DNA from: Candidatus Omnitrophota bacterium
GTDB taxonomy: Bacteria; Omnitrophota; Omnitrophia; Omnitrophales; Aquincolibacteriaceae
Direction: 5' to 3'
NCBI GenBank assembly: GCA_016196555.1
Contig: JACPXL010000030.1
Coordinates: forward strand, 1-39,171
DNA: 39,171 nucleotides
The position numbers and the translations under genes are program-made. Below the pieces are notes generated by a model. It saw only the letters and a list, made by a program, of their open reading frames with translations. It was not told the DNA's origin and searched no databases. Shown here piece by piece: positions 31,023-39,171 of this stretch (the first letter of the stretch is position 1; every line of letters starts with the position of its first letter).

Positions 31023-32732
31023 TCACGATTTGCGCAAAATCATAAAAATAGAAAAAACGGAAAAGAGCAAAGAAAACATCAGTAACAATAGGACTCCCTT
31101 CACTATCCCCACGGCTAAATTGGCGGAGAATAAATGAACCCACCAAAAATCGATTTTCCATTCGGCCGGCGTTCTGACCCCGCCTTTAAAAGCTAGTTTT
31201 TCCTCGGGCGCCGGCGGTAAACGCTGAGTCAAAATCGCCGTCAAAAGCTTTCCCTGCATCCACACCGGGGCATGGCGGAGACTATGCAAAAGTTTTGGGA
31301 AAACATATTGGCGCTCTGTCGCAGAATCTCTAAGAGCAACTTGGGTCTCGAGCGCAACCGACTGGGCCGTATAGTTAAACGTATTATTATAATTGACTGA
31401 AATCGCGATGATTTGAACGGCGAAAGAAAACAAAATCAAGATTCCCACCAAAAATTTTTCCTGAGCATATTTTGCCGCATCTCGAAGGAACACGAGGAAA
31501 GGAAGAAAGAGCAAAGGAATTAAACTGACATAATACCGGGGGCCCCATTGCCAGGCCGTGGGCAAATAGTCATAAGGGAGTAAAAAAAGATAAAGTAAAA
31601 AAATAGCCGCGATAAAATAGGACTCCGCCTTAAATTCTTTTGAGAATTTTCCAAAAGCTAAAATTACGGTGAAAAGCAAAGGATTAAAAATAAAAATACT
31701 CTTGCCGCTTGAAAAAAACAAAATCAGAACATTTTTTGCAGCAGCGGGAACCAAAACAAAGTATGCACCGATTAAAAAAACGGCTGAAGCCACTGCGTAT
31801 TTTTTAAATTTTTGAGTGCGGAGCTTTTTTGAAATTTGACGGCCGTCGGCAAAAATCCACGGAATTCCAAAAATGAGCAGGGCCGGCAGCGCCGCCAAGA
31901 CCAGAGGATTTTTCCAAATATACATTCCGTAGCGGCCCCAAAAAAACGGGTTGCCGAAACACCAATAATTCCAGGCCAAAATCATGCCGGCAAAGAAAGT
32001 GAGAATACCGAGAAACAAAACGAGCGCTTGTTTTTTGTCTTGTGAGTGGCGATTTTTCAAGCTTCCTATCAAATAGCCCAAATAGGCGGGGAATAAAAAG
32101 ACAGTCTCGTATTTTGTCAGAATGGATGCCCCGAAAAATAGGGCGCCATAAGTCACATAATGTTTTTCATTTTCGTGGCGAAATTGAAACAAATAATAAA
32201 AAGCAGCCATGAGAAAAAAAGCGGCTTGGGACTCTGAATAAGAAAATTTTGAATAGGGCCATAACAGTGTGGTCATTCCCAAAAGAATGGTTCCTCCAGC
32301 CGCTATCGGAGGAAAAAATTTCATTTGCCGGGCGAATTTAAAAAAATAAACACAAGCTGCGGCTGTGAATAATGCGTTCAGAAAGGTCACGAAAAATGGG
32401 GCAAAGAAAACCTCGGTATTAATCGAAACAGCGGGCTTCATAGAGAGCACGCCCTGCAGGCATAAATTCCCTAAAAGATAAAGCGGCATCATCCACAGAG
32501 AAGTACCCGGAGGAAATAAGGCGGCTTTTTTCCCGTCCACGCCGGGACCGTAAACATAAAACTGGGAATTGAAAGGGCCTTTGCCGTGAATTAAAGAATC
32601 CGTAGTCAAAAATTTATGGTAGTCATCTTGATGATAGAAATGGCCTCCCGCGGTCAAAATATAGAGGGAGACAAAAAAAATGAAAATGAATAAGGGCAGC
32701 CGTTTGACCGTCAAAAGTTGAATAGGATTCAC
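31023..32732 (-). CDS. GT-C membrane glycosyltransferase (PMT/ArnT-like)
   Basis: 569 residues with roughly ten to twelve membrane segments. After the first segment the periplasmic loop holds HFYHQDDYHKF, the acidic pair expected for GT-C enzymes that use lipid-linked sugars. A Pro/Trp-rich soluble tail lies near 460-540. Acceptor and donor are unknown. Starts at GTG, 16 bases after accA, and is followed by the UGM-like gene, so part of an envelope-glycan run. Confidence 0.78.
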   Translation of the reverse strand: MNPIQLLTVKRLPLFIFIFFVSLYILTAGGHFYHQDDYHKFLTTDSLIHGKGPFNSQFYVYGPGVDGKKAALFPPGTSLWMMPLYLLGNLCLQGVLSMKPAVSINTEVFFAPFFVTFLNALFTAAACVYFFKFARQMKFFPPIAAGGTILLGMTTLLWPYSKFSYSESQAAFFLMAAFYYLFQFRHENEKHYVTYGALFFGASILTKYETVFLFPAYLGYLIGSLKNRHSQDKKQALVLFLGILTFFAGMILAWNYWCFGNPFFWGRYGMYIWKNPLVLAALPALLIFGIPWIFADGRQISKKLRTQKFKKYAVASAVFLIGAYFVLVPAAAKNVLILFFSSGKSIFIFNPLLFTVILAFGKFSKEFKAESYFIAAIFLLYLFLLPYDYLPTAWQWGPRYYVSLIPLLFLPFLVFLRDAAKYAQEKFLVGILILFSFAVQIIAISVNYNNTFNYTAQSVALETQVALRDSATERQYVFPKLLHSLRHAPVWMQGKLLTAILTQRLPPAPEEKLAFKGGVRTPAEWKIDFWWVHLFSANLAVGIVKGVLLLLMFSLLFSVFSIFMILRKS

Positions 32733-32748
32733 TCGAATGACTTAGGAA

Positions 32749-33795
32749 TTACTTGCCGTTGAAAACACCCATTTTCCGGAATTTTTGATAGCGCAGTTCC
32801 GGCAATTCTTTTCTCGAAATTTTCTTCAGATCTTCTAAAGCATCGTCAACTACCTTACGGATATTTTCGGCGGCGGCCTCAAAATTGCGGTGAGCCCCTC
32901 CTAAGGGTTCGGGAACAATTCCATCGATAACGCCCAGATCCAGAAGATCATGAGCGGTCAATTTCAACGCAATCGCGGCATCGGGAGAACGCGATGTCTC
33001 TTTCCATAGAATAGCGGAACAGCCTTCGGGAGAGATCACAGAATAATAGGCGTTTTCAAGGACCAAAATACGGTCGCCAACTCCGATCCCTAAAGCCCCG
33101 CCGCTTCCGCCCTCTCCGATCACAATTACGATAATGGGCACAGTCAAATCCGCCATTTCGCGCATGTTATAAGCAATCGCTTCGGCCTGGCCTCTTTCTT
33201 CAGCACCAATGCCGGGGTAAGCTCCAGGCGTATCAATTAAACACAGAATAGGGACTCCGAATTTTTCTGCCAAGCGCATCATTCGAATCGCTTTACGATA
33301 ACCTTCCGGATGGGCGCTGCCGAAACTGCGGAGAAGATTTTCTTTGGTGTCCCGCCCTTTTTGATGGCCAATAATACAAACTTTTTGCTGCTGCGCTCCC
33401 CACTTGGCAAAGCCGGTCACCATAGCGCGATCGTCGCTAAAATGGCGGTCGCCATGAAGCTCAATAAAATCTTTGGTCAAATATTTAACATAATCCAAAG
33501 TGTAAGGCCGGAGCGGATGGCGCGCGACTTGGACGCGTTCCCACGGAGTCAATTGATCAAAGATGTCCTTCATCGCCTTTTCTAATTTTCTTTCAAGGCT
33601 TTTGATTTCACCTGAAAGATCAATCCCCTCTTTGGCTGTTGTTTTTAAATCATTGATCTTTTTCTCGAGCTCCACCACGGGCCTCTCGAAAGGAAGACAG
33701 GTCTGGGTCAAATCGCGCGTTCCCAAACGGATTCTTTCTTTTTTGATCGGCTCTTCGAATTCTTCTTTTACTTTGGGGCTGCTTTTTTTAGGCAT
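32749..33795 (-). CDS. accA: Acetyl-CoA carboxylase carboxyltransferase, alpha subunit
   Basis: Transfers carboxyl from biotin carboxyl carrier to acetyl-CoA, first step of fatty-acid synthesis, as a complex with AccD. 348 residues, slightly longer than E. coli AccA through a charged N-terminus (about 30 residues). Core is well conserved: WERVQVARHPLRPYTLDYV, ELHGDRHFSDDRAMVTGFA, GSAHPEGYRKAIRMM, PGAYPGIGAEERGQAEAIA and the oxyanion site GEGGSGGALGIG. No Zn finger, as expected for the alpha subunit. It follows the L,D-transpeptidase with 4 bases between. accD is not in the window. Confidence 0.96.
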   Translation of the reverse strand: MPKKSSPKVKEEFEEPIKKERIRLGTRDLTQTCLPFERPVVELEKKINDLKTTAKEGIDLSGEIKSLERKLEKAMKDIFDQLTPWERVQVARHPLRPYTLDYVKYLTKDFIELHGDRHFSDDRAMVTGFAKWGAQQQKVCIIGHQKGRDTKENLLRSFGSAHPEGYRKAIRMMRLAEKFGVPILCLIDTPGAYPGIGAEERGQAEAIAYNMREMADLTVPIIVIVIGEGGSGGALGIGVGDRILVLENAYYSVISPEGCSAILWKETSRSPDAAIALKLTAHDLLDLGVIDGIVPEPLGGAHRNFEAAAENIRKVVDDALEDLKKISRKELPELRYQKFRKMGVFNGK

Positions 33796-33799
33796 AATT

Positions 33800-34591
33800 T
33801 TAATCTTGAACTTTCACTTCTGTTCCGAGGGGTAAAATATCATAAAGCTCCTCGACTTCCCAATTTAACATTCGGACACACCCGGAAGACATTTGCTGAC
33901 CAATGGTATCAGGCAGTGTTGTGCCATGAATTCCGTAACTTTTCTTGTCGAATCCGAGCCAGCGCGTTCCTAGAATATTTTTCGGATCATTGTGAGGGAT
34001 GGCGGCACCTTCATGATACCAGACTGGATTGGCCACTTTGGTTACAATTTTAAATGCTCCAACCGGCGTGCTGCTATTTTCTCCTGTGGCCACCCTATAA
34101 GTTCTGATTAATTTATCGTCGAGATAAAGCTTGAGAATATTATCGGATTTATCCACCATTACTGAAAAAAAACCTTTTTGAATTTTTAATTTTTTGCCCC
34201 GGTAAATCGTGTCGCTTTTAAGCTTGTTACTTTTCTTGATTAACTCCATCGTGGTGTTGTGCTTTTTGGCCAAATAATAAAGGCTGTCGCCTTCTGTCAC
34301 GGTGTGCATCACGCTGTCTGGAGTAGAAATAGGAGAAAAGATCATTTTGATATTTAATTTTTCATAATCTTTTCGGACAAGCCGTCTGTCTTTTTTTTCT
34401 AACCGGCCGCTTTCGAGAATTTTTTCATAACTTTTTTTTGCTTCCAAAAATTTCCCCTGATCGACTAATTTCCGGTTCTGTTCGATCAGCTGCATGGCTT
34501 CAGCATGAGCCTCGCCTACCTGGGCCTGGGCAAAACTATACACCGGCACGAGTGACAAAAGAAAGAATAGAAGAAGAGTTTTTAGTTTCAT
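33800..34591 (-). CDS. L,D-transpeptidase (YkuD) with LysM
   Basis: 263 residues. Signal peptide (1-20, cleavage near SFAQA), a helical stretch (about 25-85), a LysM peptidoglycan-binding repeat (about 93-140; HTVTEGDSLYYLAKKHNTT), then the YkuD catalytic domain with YGIHGTTLPDTIGQQ and SSGCVRMLNWE (His and Cys of the active site). Makes or attaches 3-3 cross-links in peptidoglycan. Its ATG overlaps the stop of the DUF212 gene by 4 bases, and accA follows. Confidence 0.93.
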   Translation of the reverse strand: MKLKTLLLFFLLSLVPVYSFAQAQVGEAHAEAMQLIEQNRKLVDQGKFLEAKKSYEKILESGRLEKKDRRLVRKDYEKLNIKMIFSPISTPDSVMHTVTEGDSLYYLAKKHNTTMELIKKSNKLKSDTIYRGKKLKIQKGFFSVMVDKSDNILKLYLDDKLIRTYRVATGENSSTPVGAFKIVTKVANPVWYHEGAAIPHNDPKNILGTRWLGFDKKSYGIHGTTLPDTIGQQMSSGCVRMLNWEVEELYDILPLGTEVKVQD

Positions 34592-35040
34592 CGTCCGCAG
34601 ATTAAAAAAGAAATTCCAATACCAAGAAAAGCGCCCGCAAACACTTCAACCGGAGTATGCCCTAAAAGTTCTTTCAATCGTTTTTCTGGGACTTCGCCTT
34701 TTTTATAGAGTTCATCGAGCATTTTATTGAGAAGGGTGGCCTGCTTTCCCATATTTCTCCGGACGCTGGCGGCATCGAACATAGTAATGATCGTAATCAC
34801 CAGCGCGATCAAAAAAGGCATGGAACTAAATCCATAATAAAGCCCCACGACGGTGGCCATGCTGGCTACGAAGGCTGAATGAGAGCTCGGCATTCCGCCC
34901 GTATCAAAAAGCCAGCGAAAGTCAAATCGCTTTTCATGAATAATCCCACGGAGAACCTTGAAAAACTGAGAGATAAACCAGCTTAAGAATATGGCCACAA
35001 ATCCCTGTTCCGCAGCGAAAGGAGGATTAGTAAGAATCAC
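34588..35040 (-). CDS. DUF212 (divergent PAP2) membrane protein
   Basis: 150 residues with about four membrane helices. FDTGGMPSSHSAFVASM corresponds to the PAP2-like motif with the catalytic His; DAASVRRNMGKQATLLN, then GHTPVEVFAGAFLGI completes the divergent PAP2 set. Probably a lipid-phosphate phosphatase in the envelope, by family. Starts at a GTG at 35040 with no clear Shine-Dalgarno sequence. First gene of a five-gene run (DUF212, L,D-transpeptidase, accA, GT-C, UGM-like). Confidence 0.85.
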   Translation of the reverse strand: MILTNPPFAAEQGFVAIFLSWFISQFFKVLRGIIHEKRFDFRWLFDTGGMPSSHSAFVASMATVVGLYYGFSSMPFLIALVITIITMFDAASVRRNMGKQATLLNKMLDELYKKGEVPEKRLKELLGHTPVEVFAGAFLGIGISFLICGR

Positions 35041-35064
35041 GGATAAGGAGGCTTGTTTTATGAG

Positions 35065-35093
35065 TTGACAGAAATGGCGTAATATGTTTATAT
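35065..35093 (+). promoter_or_regulatory. Promoter of comM
   Basis: TTGACA (35065-35070), a 17-base spacer and TTATAT (35088-35093), or TATATT with 18. The leader would be about 90 bases and very AT-rich; nothing else is recognised in it. Confidence 0.65.
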
Positions 35094-35192
35094 TTCATAA
35101 ATTTATTAATTATAGTAAATAGCCACAGTCTTTTTACATCAAAAGGCAATTCATTATAGAAACGGATTTCCAAAAAGCAAGGGGCTTTTCCC

Positions 35193-36725
35193 ATGATGGC
35201 TAAGATTGAAAGTGCAGCCTGCTTAGGTATTCATGCTTATCGGGTAGAAATCGAAGTGGATGTGAGCCACGGTCTTCCCCAAATGGTGGTGGTGGGACTG
35301 CCAGACCCAAGCGTGAAAGAGTCAAAAGAGAGGGTTCGATCCGCCATTAAAAACAGCGGGTTTAGATTCCCGCCTGAAAAAATCACCATTAACCTGGCGC
35401 CCGCGGATGTCAAAAAGGAAGGGCCCGCCTTTGATCTTCCCATTGCCTTAGGCATTCTGGCGGCCTCCGGAGTGATTGAGGCCGATCAACTAAAAAATCA
35501 TATTTTTCTTGGTGAACTGGCCCTGGACGGATCCTTAAGACCTTTTAAAGGTGCGGTCGTGATTGCCGCCGGATTAAAAAATAATTATTCCTTCGTTTTT
35601 CCGGTGAAAAATGCCCGCGAGGGCTGTCTTGAAAAAGAAGCGGTTATTTATCCCGTCAACACTTTGCAAGAAGTTATACAATTTTTAAAAGGGGAAAAAC
35701 AAATCGAACCCCTGCGCTCTTCCAATTTTTCTCCATCTTCGACGATTTCTAAATCTAACGAAGGAGGAAAAGATTTTTCCGAAGTTAAGGGCCAGTTTTT
35801 TGCAAAGCGCGCTTTGGAAATTGCCGTGGCTGGCGGACACAATCTTTTGATGATCGGACCTCCGGGTTCCGGAAAAACCATGCTCGCTTCCCGTATTCAC
35901 ACCATTCTTCCCCCGCTTTCATTTGAAGAATCCCTTGCGATTACAAAAATTTACAGCGTTGCCGGCCTGACGGAAGATTATGGCTTGATTCAAAACCGGC
36001 CTTTTAGATCTCCTCATCATTCGATTTCTCAAGTGGCTTTGGCAGGCGGAGGAAGCTGGCCCAAACCGGGAGAGATTTCTCTCTCGCATGGAGGAGTTTT
36101 ATTTCTGGATGAATTTCCGGAATTCCGCCGCGATGTTCTCGAAGCTTTGAGAAGTCCTCTGGAAGAAGGAGAAATTACGATTTCACGCATTAAAACTCAG
36201 ATCACGTATCCTGCCCGATTCCTTCTCGTTGCTGCCATGAACCCATGTCCGTGCGGCTATTTAAGCGACCGGCAAAAAACCTGCCGCTGTTCGCTGGGAC
36301 AAATTCAAAAATACCAATCAAAAATATCGGGGCCTATCGTAGACCGCATGGATTTGCATGTGGAAGTTCCATCTTCCACTTTGCAAACTTTGACGAGCGA
36401 AGAGGCCGCTGAAAATTCAGAAACCATTCGTCAGAGAATTATCCAATGCCGCGAAATTCAGGCAGCTCGGTATCCGGATCGTCTTTTTAAGGTGAATGCG
36501 TTTATGCGCGCGCGAGACATTAAACAATTTGCCCGGCCGGATTCGGAAGGAAGAAAATTAATCGAGATGGCCATGAAAGAACTCCGGCTCTCAGCCCGGG
36601 CTTATTACAAGATTTTCAAAATTGCACGGACCATTGCGGATCTGGCCGAGTCAGAAAATATTTCTTCGGAACATTTGGCGGAAGCGATTCAATACCGCTC
36701 GCTGGACCGGCAATGGTGGGGATAA
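35193..36725 (+). CDS. comM: ComM/YifB family AAA+ Mg-chelatase-like ATPase
   Basis: 510 residues. N-terminal ChlI-like (Lon-protease-fold) domain with VEIEVDVSHGLPQMVVVGLPD and FPPEKITINLAPADVKKEGP (the second given in part), then the AAA+ module: Walker A GPPGSGKT, Walker B VLFLDEFPEF, RSPHHSIS, MNPCPCGY, and a C-terminal SARAYYKIFKIARTIADL. ComM is a helicase that widens heteroduplex during natural transformation. Presence of comM alone does not show competence. Converges on the last GT-C gene with 3 bases between stops. Confidence 0.95.
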   Translation: MMAKIESAACLGIHAYRVEIEVDVSHGLPQMVVVGLPDPSVKESKERVRSAIKNSGFRFPPEKITINLAPADVKKEGPAFDLPIALGILAASGVIEADQLKNHIFLGELALDGSLRPFKGAVVIAAGLKNNYSFVFPVKNAREGCLEKEAVIYPVNTLQEVIQFLKGEKQIEPLRSSNFSPSSTISKSNEGGKDFSEVKGQFFAKRALEIAVAGGHNLLMIGPPGSGKTMLASRIHTILPPLSFEESLAITKIYSVAGLTEDYGLIQNRPFRSPHHSISQVALAGGGSWPKPGEISLSHGGVLFLDEFPEFRRDVLEALRSPLEEGEITISRIKTQITYPARFLLVAAMNPCPCGYLSDRQKTCRCSLGQIQKYQSKISGPIVDRMDLHVEVPSSTLQTLTSEEAAENSETIRQRIIQCREIQAARYPDRLFKVNAFMRARDIKQFARPDSEGRKLIEMAMKELRLSARAYYKIFKIARTIADLAESENISSEHLAEAIQYRSLDRQWWG

Positions 36726-36728
36726 AAG

Positions 36729-38444
36729 TTACCTTACCCGGTAAACATTAAACGGACCGAACCGTTGAACCAAGTCATAATTTTCCTGAATGTATTTCAT
36801 CATAGGTTCGTGAACCGGCCCCCGGTAAAACTCTCCTTCATGATTATCAATAATAAGCTTGGGGTTTTCTCTTTGCAGATTCTCTAAGAAATGTCTCACG
36901 TCCTCTGATGTAGAAAGACTGAGCGACAAATGACAAAAACTAAATGGATTTCGCCGCTGCGAAAAAAAGTAAATTTGGCTGTCATAAGGAATCACGAAGA
37001 TAGCTTCTTGATCCGACGTTTGTTCCTGAATGAATTTAATTAAAGGACCGTAAATTTTCAAATATTTGGGTTCTAACCATAAACTTGCTCTAGGAAAACG
37101 ATTGTTCCACTCGAGCGGTTTGGCTTTGCCTGCCAAGGTTTCTTCATAAAATTTTCTATCGGCTGGACGGCCAGCATGAGAATAAACGGCAATCACAATC
37201 ATGAAGATAGAAAATATTGAGCTTAAAGGCCGAATCCGCGGATGCAAATTTAACCCTGTGAATCCAACTAGAGACAACCCTGCCGTATAGTACAAATAAA
37301 TGGGAATTTGATAGAAGGCCGCGGTCATGGCATAAAAAATACTGATAAGTGCCAATGTCTGCGTGTTTGATAAATTGATTTCCCGGTCACGAAAGTTCTT
37401 ATAAAGACAATACCCTGCTCCGAAAGAAGCAAAAAGAAGACCCAGCCAATAAAAGCTATTCGCCCAATAAACCAAGCCTAGATTCCGAAAATTAGTAAGT
37501 ATGACTAAGAAAAAATCGAAAAAGTGAATTGATTTGACCTGAGGCAGTGTTGAAGTCCGGAAAGCCCTTCCCAAAACATCATTGACCAGCTCATGCCCGG
37601 CATTAAATTTCCACGCATACAGAAAAATAGGCAAAAAAGCAATTAAACAGCCCAGCCCTAATCGTGCGATAAGCTGGATTGTTTCTTTGTCGCGCAGGGT
37701 CATTTTTTTTAGGATAAAAAACAAAATCGCGATCGGCCAAAACCCGAAAAGAATCGCCGTAAAATAATTAAAAGAAACGACCCGGAAGAAATAAACTAAA
37801 TCTAAAAGCAGAAATAAAACTATAATTGTCCGGGCCAAGAAAAACTTTTGTCCACTCCCCACAATTTGCGGTTTTTTTGCCAGCATAAGCGCGAGCACGA
37901 CGGCCTGCCCCAAAAAAAATGCATTTAACTGACGGAAAAGAAAACTTACGCTGAGAAGAACGCCTAGAATGAGATGCTTTTTCTTTTCGCTCATCGAATG
38001 GCGAAGTATCCAAACGGCTGAGATAGCAAAAAAAAGACCGTACCAGCTGGCACCAGGCTGCGGGGATTGAATAAAGCTTAAAGCAGTTAGAAGAACGGCC
38101 GCAAGAAACGCAGGGAAAATTCCTTGGGATAAAAATAGGGAATAAATAAGGCATGATTGAAGCACTCCCGCCGCCACTAAAAAATACCGAAGGCTGACAA
38201 GATCTTCTCCGAAAAGCCGGAAGGCCAGTGCATTTAAAAAATGAACGTAGGGCCCATGCTGCTGGGTGACGGCCTTGCCTAAAACTTCGCCATGAAGAAT
38301 ACGACTCGCCACATGAGCATAATATCCATCATCAGCCGTAAGCCATGTGCGATTATGAAAATATCCGAGCAAGCAAATATTGACAAGGACAACGAGAAAA
38401 ATCCCGAGGATTTTTGAATTGGGGGAATTGCTCACAGGGGTCAT
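36729..38444 (-). CDS. GT-C membrane glycosyltransferase (PMT/ArnT-like), second copy
   Basis: 571 residues with about ten to twelve membrane helices. After the first helix the loop TWLTADDGYYAHVASRILHGE carries the Asp-Asp pair; GKAVTQQHGPYVHFLNALA follows, as in ArnT/PMT_2-like enzymes. A soluble C-terminal periplasmic domain begins around residue 430 (LWLEPKYLKIYGP) and contains NHEGEFYRGP near the end. Donor and acceptor unknown. No Shine-Dalgarno sequence seen. It shares only the general fold with the enzyme at 31023-32732. Confidence 0.78.
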   Translation of the reverse strand: MTPVSNSPNSKILGIFLVVLVNICLLGYFHNRTWLTADDGYYAHVASRILHGEVLGKAVTQQHGPYVHFLNALAFRLFGEDLVSLRYFLVAAGVLQSCLIYSLFLSQGIFPAFLAAVLLTALSFIQSPQPGASWYGLFFAISAVWILRHSMSEKKKHLILGVLLSVSFLFRQLNAFFLGQAVVLALMLAKKPQIVGSGQKFFLARTIIVLFLLLDLVYFFRVVSFNYFTAILFGFWPIAILFFILKKMTLRDKETIQLIARLGLGCLIAFLPIFLYAWKFNAGHELVNDVLGRAFRTSTLPQVKSIHFFDFFLVILTNFRNLGLVYWANSFYWLGLLFASFGAGYCLYKNFRDREINLSNTQTLALISIFYAMTAAFYQIPIYLYYTAGLSLVGFTGLNLHPRIRPLSSIFSIFMIVIAVYSHAGRPADRKFYEETLAGKAKPLEWNNRFPRASLWLEPKYLKIYGPLIKFIQEQTSDQEAIFVIPYDSQIYFFSQRRNPFSFCHLSLSLSTSEDVRHFLENLQRENPKLIIDNHEGEFYRGPVHEPMMKYIQENYDLVQRFGPFNVYRVR

Positions 38445-38487
38445 AAAATAAAGATCGTCCGAATAGACAAGAGGATTGAGCGGAGGA

Positions 38488-38533
38488 CAAAAAAATAATC
38501 CGCCATCTCTTTAATTAAGAAATGGCGGATTAT
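38488..38533 (-). terminator. Intrinsic terminator of the rRNA operon
   Basis: Arms ATAATCCGCCAT (38495-38506) and ATGGCGGATTAT (38522-38533) pair perfectly around a mostly AT loop. On the minus strand the stem is followed by a run of Ts (38488-38494), a standard Rho-independent terminator just after 5S. Confidence 0.9.
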
Positions 38534-38544
38534 CTGGATTAAAA

Positions 38545-38661
38545 TCCCGGCAGCTTGCTACTCTCCCAACGAACTACTCCGTTAGTACCATCGCCGGTAG
38601 AGGGCTTAACTTCCGTATTCGGAATGGGAACGGGTGTTTCCCCTCTCCTATGACTACCGGA
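38545..38661 (-). rRNA. rrf: 5S ribosomal RNA
   Basis: About 117 bases. The minus strand starts TCCGGTAGTCATAGG and ends CTGCCGGGA, which pair as helix I. The conserved CCCGTTCCCATTCCGAA and GAAGTTAAGCCC (loop B/C and helix III) are intact. Lies 3' of 23S in the usual order, and no tRNA is between. Confidence 0.95.
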
Positions 38662-38740
38662 AAAGCGATAGAACACAAATTAATTTGTGTTCAAAAATTT
38701 AACAACTGAATAAGTCTCGGCAAAATTAAGATGATTTCAC

Positions 38741-38765
38741 CAAATCCGTACGGAATACGGATTTG
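38741..38765. repeat. Perfect hairpin in the 23S-5S spacer
   Basis: CAAATCCGTA (38741-38750), loop CGGAA, TACGGATTTG (38756-38765): 10-base-pair stem just 3' of 23S on the minus strand. Probably a processing signal or part of the 23S end stem. Confidence 0.6.
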
Positions 38766-38769
38766 ATTA

Positions 38770-39171
<402 letters not shown>

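Noticed and set aside
35048-35066. Tiny frame ATG-AGT-TGA after AAGGAGG on the plus strand
   Set aside because: Two codons only, upstream of the comM promoter; probably chance.

Overview
The window looks like a chromosomal stretch of a Gram-negative, uncultivated-type bacterium. My best guess is Candidatus Omnitrophota (former OP3) or a nearby PVC-type lineage, at moderate confidence. The reasons are an outer-membrane TonB receptor, two small TIGR04073-like (exosortase-associated) secreted proteins, an orphan HAMP membrane protein beside a glucanase, GT-C glycosyltransferases, and many scattered palindromic repeats. There are no phage genes, transposases, CRISPR arrays or tRNAs. The right end enters an rRNA operon (5S and the 3' end of 23S, both minus strand).

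Layout. 0.1-2.2 kb: TCA-cycle pair icd-mdh (minus), flanked by palindromic repeats. 2.3-7.6 kb: inositol-phosphatase family gene, a frameshifted SGNH hydrolase, an alpha/beta hydrolase, and an AmmeMemoRadiSam-type radical SAM enzyme interrupted by a 439-residue intein placed exactly before the third cysteine of its CX3CX2C iron-sulfur motif. 7.6-11.2 kb (plus): a B12-binding radical SAM protein, mutY (carrying a 111-bp palindromic repeat in frame) and ygfZ, with overlapping ends. 11.2-15.7 kb: sugar-nucleotide epimerase, a small HTH protein, a TIGR04073-like protein, pyrE, a TrmJ-like methyltransferase, a glycerophosphodiester phosphodiesterase and a zinc-ribbon protein. 15.7-20.8 kb (minus): a vitamin B12 block. 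A cobalamin riboswitch precedes a BtuB-like receptor, a TonB-domain protein, an RsmB-like methyltransferase, a TIGR04073-like protein and the corrinoid adenosyltransferase. 21-25 kb (minus): glmS, pepA and a DUF309 gene. 25.2-27.2 kb (plus): HAMP protein and GH144-like glucanase. 27.2-29.2 kb (minus): TPR lipoprotein, MerR-type regulator, FliA-type sigma factor and FlgM-like anti-sigma factor. 29.6-35 kb (minus): a five-gene envelope run with accA inside it. 35-38.4 kb: comM and a second GT-C enzyme. 38.5-39.2 kb: rRNA.

How it fits together. The B12 genes form a plausible uptake-and-activation unit: outer-membrane import controlled by riboswitch, then adenosylation. A B12-dependent radical SAM enzyme elsewhere in the window is a possible consumer. 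The sigma-28 block pairs FliA with its likely inhibitor FlgM under a possible MerR-controlled promoter. Several start codons sit only 6-9 bases after a TATAAT box with no Shine-Dalgarno sequence, suggesting leaderless transcripts, while other genes have strong AGGAGG-type sites.

Most interesting: the intein that splits the radical SAM cluster motif (with a cysteine at position -3, able in principle to act as a redox switch); a palindromic repeat family whose terminal arms covary between two subfamilies and which has entered the mutY reading frame and supplied the DUF309 start codon; and the cobalamin riboswitch with a visible Shine-Dalgarno-masking hairpin.
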